7,885 bases of DNA, from contig JAJAZK010000365.1 in NCBI GenBank assembly GCA_026785765.1, forward strand, positions 1-7,885, given 5' to 3'. How positions within the stretch are numbered: position 1 is the stretch's first letter; every line of letters begins with the position of its first letter. The notes under the pieces are model-generated. The model did not search any database and was not told the origin of the DNA. It saw nothing but the letters and a program-made list of their open reading frames with translations. This document shows, piece after piece, positions 5,058 through 7,885 of the stretch. The position numbers and the translations under genes were made by a program. This DNA comes from Rhodoferax sp. Lineage in GTDB: Bacteria; Pseudomonadota; Gammaproteobacteria; Burkholderiales; Burkholderiaceae_C.

Positions 5058-6896
5058 TCACGAACGGTACATCGTAGCAATCAGATCGGCGTATTTGCGT
5101 GCAACCACCTTGCGTTTCAGTTTCATTGTGGGGGTAAGTTCATCGTCTTCGGCACCCAGCAGTTGCGAAATGATGCGGAACTCCTTGATCTGCTCGACTC
5201 GCGCCAGCTTGGCGTTGACCCGCTCCATTTCGGCCTGGATCAGCGACACCACGTCGGGCGCGCGTGTCATGCTGGCAAAGTCGGTGTACGGGACCTGCTT
5301 GTCCTGGGCGAACTTGGCCACGGTATCCTGGTCCAGCATCACCAGGCAGGTCAGGTAGTTGCGGCCTTCGCCGATCACCACCGCGTCTGAGATGTAGGGG
5401 CTGAACTTGATGTGGTTCTCGATGTTGCTCGGTGTAATGTTCTTGCCGCCCGAGGTAATGATGATGTCTTTCAGCCGGTCGCGGATCGCCAGATAGCCGT
5501 CGGCGTCGATTTCGCCGCAGTCGCCGGTGTGCAGCCAACCGTCACTGTCGATGGTCTCGCGTGTTTTGTCTGGCAACTGCCAGTAACCGGCGAAGACGTT
5601 GGGCCCTCGCACCAGCACCTCGGCGTCGGCGCCGAGGCGGATCTCTGTGCCCTGGGCGCATACGCCAGCGCTGCCGATCTTGATGCGCCCCGGCGGCATC
5701 GCGGTACAGAAGCCGCAGGTCTCGGTCATGCCAAACGCCTCCAGCAGATCGATTCCAATGGCCATGTACCAGCGCAGCAGGTCCGGCGGCACCGGGGCGG
5801 CGCCGGTCATGGCGGTCTTGATGTTCTGCAGCCCCAGGAAGCTGCGCAGATTGGACAACACCAGTTTTTGCAGCAGCGCGTAACGCGCTGCCCGGGCGCC
5901 GCCGACGGGACGGCCGTCGAGCCGGGCCTGGGCCAGCGCGGCGCCCTCGGCCAGCACCTGCGCGAAGCCGCGCCGCGCCACTCGAATTGCGTCCTGCAAG
6001 AAAAGCGTCACCTGCGAGTACATTTTTTCCCAGAAGCGCGGTGGCCCGAAGATCACATGCGGCGCCACCTCGCGCACGTCATTGAACACGGTGCCGGCGT
6101 TTTCCGGAAAGTGCACCGTCTGCCCCTGGGCCAGCGGGTTGAAGACCGTGCTCATGCGCTCGGCGATATGGCACAGCGGCAGGAACGACAGGGTGCGGTC
6201 CAATGGTTGCAGGGCCAGGTACTGCTGCACGCTGCCAATCTGGAACACCAGATTACGGTTCGAGACCATTGCGCCCTTGGGCGCACCGGTAGTACCCGAG
6301 GTATAGACCAGAAATGCGATGTCGTCCGGCGCGCTGACGTCGATCGACTGCTCGAACGCAGCGGCCTGCTGCTGCGCCAGCGCCTGGCCGGTCTCCACCA
6401 GGGCGTCGAAGTCCAGCACCATCGTGTCGTTCAGGCCACGCAGGCCCTTGCGGTCGGTAATGACGATGTGTCGCAGTGCCGGGCAGTAGCCGCGCACCGC
6501 CACCACCTTGTCGTATTGCTCCTGGTTCTCGACGAAAACCACGCGCACGCGGGCGTCCGTCAGGATGTACTGCACCTGTTCCGGCGACGAGGTCGGGTAG
6601 ATGCCGGTGCTGAGCAGGCCCATGCACTGCGCGCCCATGTCGGCGTAAAGCCATTCCGGCCGGTTCTCGGACAGTACGGCGATGGTCTCGCCGCGTTGCA
6701 GGCCGAGTTCCGCAAGGGCGAGGGCCACGGCGCGGGCACGCGCGTAGTACTGGCCCCAGCTGACACTGGACCAGATGCCTTTTTTCTTGTGCCGCAAGGC
6801 TGCCGCGTCGCCCCATTGCTGGCAGCGCGCGCGGAACAGCTTTTGCGGCGTGGCGTGGCCGAAGGCGGTGATGTCGGAGGATGCGTTGCCAGCCAT
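5058..6896 (-). CDS. AMP-forming acyl-CoA ligase, long-chain fatty-acid-CoA ligase family, 612 aa
   Basis: This cytoplasmic enzyme activates a carboxylic acid with ATP to an acyl-adenylate and then to the CoA thioester. Motifs of the ANL superfamily are all present: the P-loop-like YTSGTTGAPKG (198-208), LPLCHIAER (239-247), the adenine-site EAFGMTET (386-393), GWLHTGD (453-459) with the ribose-binding Asp, the hinge RDRLKDIIITSGGKN (472-486), and a C-terminal LTPTMKLKRK (588-597) supplying the catalytic-Lys region. The layout matches FAA1/FadD15-like long-chain ligases, but chain length cannot be inferred and aromatic substrates are possible. The ATG at 6896 has a strong site, GGAGGTAA; the stop codon of the upstream ATPase gene lies within it, with 8 nt between stop and start, so translation is probably coupled. 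From general knowledge, such ligases recur inside Liv-type transporter clusters of betaproteobacteria, suggesting import-coupled activation. Confidence 0.94.
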   Translation of the reverse strand: MAGNASSDITAFGHATPQKLFRARCQQWGDAAALRHKKKGIWSSVSWGQYYARARAVALALAELGLQRGETIAVLSENRPEWLYADMGAQCMGLLSTGIYPTSSPEQVQYILTDARVRVVFVENQEQYDKVVAVRGYCPALRHIVITDRKGLRGLNDTMVLDFDALVETGQALAQQQAAAFEQSIDVSAPDDIAFLVYTSGTTGAPKGAMVSNRNLVFQIGSVQQYLALQPLDRTLSFLPLCHIAERMSTVFNPLAQGQTVHFPENAGTVFNDVREVAPHVIFGPPRFWEKMYSQVTLFLQDAIRVARRGFAQVLAEGAALAQARLDGRPVGGARAARYALLQKLVLSNLRSFLGLQNIKTAMTGAAPVPPDLLRWYMAIGIDLLEAFGMTETCGFCTAMPPGRIKIGSAGVCAQGTEIRLGADAEVLVRGPNVFAGYWQLPDKTRETIDSDGWLHTGDCGEIDADGYLAIRDRLKDIIITSGGKNITPSNIENHIKFSPYISDAVVIGEGRNYLTCLVMLDQDTVAKFAQDKQVPYTDFASMTRAPDVVSLIQAEMERVNAKLARVEQIKEFRIISQLLGAEDDELTPTMKLKRKVVARKYADLIATMYRS

Positions 6897-6904
6897 GGTG
6901 TTTG

Positions 6905-7732
6905 TTACCTCCAGGTTTTGCGGCGCTTCCAGCGCTGCTGCGGTCCGTCGCTGCGCAGGTGCCGGGCGGCGCCGCCAAGGTAGAACTCCTTCACATCGTC
7001 TTTGGCCATCAGCTCGGTGCAGCTGCCGGCAGCCACCACCCGGCCCAGTTCCATGATGTAGCCGTCGTCGGCGGTGGACAGGGCAATCGCCGCGTTTTGT
7101 TCGACGACGAGGATGGAGGTGCGTAACTCGGTATTGATACGTTTGACGATAGAGAATATTTCGCGCGTGAGCAGCGGCGACAGGCCCAGCGACGGCTCGT
7201 CAAGCAGCAGCAGGCGGGGGCGGGCCATCAGCGCGCGGCCGATCGCCAGCATCTGCTGCTCGCCACCGGAGAGCAGGCCGCCGTGCTGGTTTTCGCGCTC
7301 CAGCAGGCGCGGGAACCAGCCAAAGACGCGTTGCAGATCGGCATCGACCGCGTCCCGGCTGGCGCGTGCGAAGGTGCCCATCATCAGGTTCTCGCGCACA
7401 CTCAGGAACGGGAACACCTGGCGACCTTCGGGCACCAGCACCACACCTGCCCGCGCGACTGCGTCCGGGTCGAGGCCATGGATGGCCTTGCCCCGGAATT
7501 CGACGCTGCCCTTGAACGGATCGATGACGCCGGCGATGGTGTTGAGCAGCGTCGTTTTGCCAGCGCCGTTGGCGCCGAGCACGGTCACGATATGCCCTTC
7601 GCGCACGTCGATGTTGACGCCCTTGATGGCGTTCACCGGGCCGTACCAGGTTTCGAGGTTCTTTACGGAAAGTACAGTGGCTGCCGCTGGGTGCACGTTC
7701 GCTTGCTGGGTGATGTTCGGGGCTGTGCTCAT
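6905..7732 (-). CDS. livF: Branched-chain-amino-acid-type ABC transporter ATP-binding protein, LivF family, 275 aa
   Basis: This is one of the two ATPase subunits that drive a LivHM-type importer at the inner membrane. Seen in order: Walker A GANGAGKTT (53-61), the Q-loop region VLVPEGRQVFPFLSV (98-112), signature LSGGEQQM (154-161), Walker B LLLLDEPSLGL (174-184), and VVEQN (209-213), where LivF proteins carry Gln-Asn instead of the usual switch His. VPEGR followed by FPFLSV is typical of LivF rather than LivG. It is about 30-40 residues longer than plain LivF: about 19 extra residues at the N-terminus and a basic tail (QQRWKRRKTWR), which I recall from LivF copies linked to acyl-CoA ligases. 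The ATG at 7732 lacks a strong Shine-Dalgarno. An open frame entering from the window edge ends in TGA overlapping this ATG (ATGA), so coupling to an upstream gene is possible. It is followed after 8 nt by the ligase gene. Confidence 0.94.
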   Translation of the reverse strand: MSTAPNITQQANVHPAAATVLSVKNLETWYGPVNAIKGVNIDVREGHIVTVLGANGAGKTTLLNTIAGVIDPFKGSVEFRGKAIHGLDPDAVARAGVVLVPEGRQVFPFLSVRENLMMGTFARASRDAVDADLQRVFGWFPRLLERENQHGGLLSGGEQQMLAIGRALMARPRLLLLDEPSLGLSPLLTREIFSIVKRINTELRTSILVVEQNAAIALSTADDGYIMELGRVVAAGSCTELMAKDDVKEFYLGGAARHLRSDGPQQRWKRRKTWR

Positions 7733-7885
7733 ATCATGGTGCCACTTTGTTGGGCATGATTCGCTGCGAAGTGCGGAACTGGGTCGCAGGGGTCCATGAC
7801 GCGGCGGCGCATGGGCGGGGTCAAGCCCCCGGGGGACACGGCTCCGCGAAATTGCTCCGGTCGTCGGCCGCCCCCGTTATTTAGC
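7733..7885. other. Region upstream of livF: spacer, or end of an upstream gene
   Basis: No recognisable protein lies here. On the minus strand one frame is open from the window edge to TGA at 7731-7729, overlapping the livF ATG; its 51 residues are Pro/Arg-rich, end HAQQSGTMI, and resemble no LivG, LivH or LivM C-terminus I know, so it may be chance in GC-rich DNA. The other two frames stop early. A perfect 10-bp palindrome CCCCCGGGGG lies at 7826-7835. A TTGACC (7824-7819, minus strand) has only a poor -10 partner. If this is true spacer, livF begins the transcript. Confidence 0.35.

Noticed and set aside
3811..5358. 515-codon open frame on the plus strand
   Set aside because: It lies antisense to the binding-protein and ligase genes, whose motifs, signal peptide and ribosome binding sites are clear. 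Its translation is His/Gly/Val-rich as expected of an antisense frame in GC-rich DNA.
5412..6983. 523-codon open frame on the plus strand
   Set aside because: Antisense shadow of the acyl-CoA ligase, which contains every ANL-family motif; the shadow has none.
7826..7835. CCCCCGGGGG palindrome as a terminator
   Set aside because: It has no loop and no T tract on either strand; it is noted only as part of the region upstream of livF.
1..7885. CRISPR array, tRNA, rRNA, insertion sequence or integrase
   Set aside because: No regularly spaced repeats, cloverleaf, rRNA-like block, transposase motif or terminal inverted repeats were seen on either strand.

Overview
The window is GC-rich (roughly two thirds G+C in the coding parts). 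Its gene content, a valine-catabolism CoA hydrolase, a branched-chain-amino-acid-type ABC uptake system with its own acyl-CoA ligase, and a small toxin-antitoxin patch, suggests a metabolically versatile betaproteobacterium (Burkholderiales or Rhodocyclales). That placement is an inference from gene style; no rRNA or other phylogenetic marker is present.

Layout, left to right. (1) At 1-552, minus strand, lies the N-terminal half of a 3-hydroxyisobutyryl-CoA hydrolase, cut by the window edge. (2) At 553-1027 there is about 475 bp without a convincing gene, holding one doubtful 43-codon ORF. (3) At 1028-1594, plus strand, is a small SRPBCC/START-like protein with a signal peptide. (4) At about 1720-2255, minus strand, is a MazEF-type toxin-antitoxin locus whose antitoxin is intact and whose toxin is broken. 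A 17-bp palindrome and a plausible promoter lie upstream of the antitoxin. (5) At 2437-3747, minus strand, is a complete HipA-family kinase of the YjjJ/HipH type, with an N-terminal winged helix and no HipB gene beside it. Its start abuts a strikingly AT-rich spacer (about 21% G+C over 3748-3820 by hand count) with two kinds of direct repeat and two TTGACA boxes. (6) At 3847-7732, minus strand, is a three-gene unit read in the order LivF-like ATPase, AMP-forming acyl-CoA ligase, periplasmic binding protein. The ATPase stop codon sits inside the ligase ribosome binding site. The permeases (LivH/LivM) and second ATPase (LivG) are not in the window.

How they fit together. The transport genes and ligase look like one catabolic module: the binding protein captures an organic acid or amino-acid-like ligand, the ABC system imports it, and the ligase activates a carboxylic acid to its CoA thioester. 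The substrate cannot be read from sequence. The hydrolase at the left end belongs to valine breakdown, but it is separated from the module by the toxin-antitoxin patch and need not be co-regulated. The patch between the binding-protein gene and the SRPBCC gene (about 1.6-3.8 kb) looks like the accessory part of the window. I see no transposase, integrase, tRNA, rRNA, CRISPR array or phage gene. I do not see an obviously new multigene system; the most unusual items are the lone HipA-like kinase with its repeat-rich promoter island and the decayed toxin beside an intact antitoxin.
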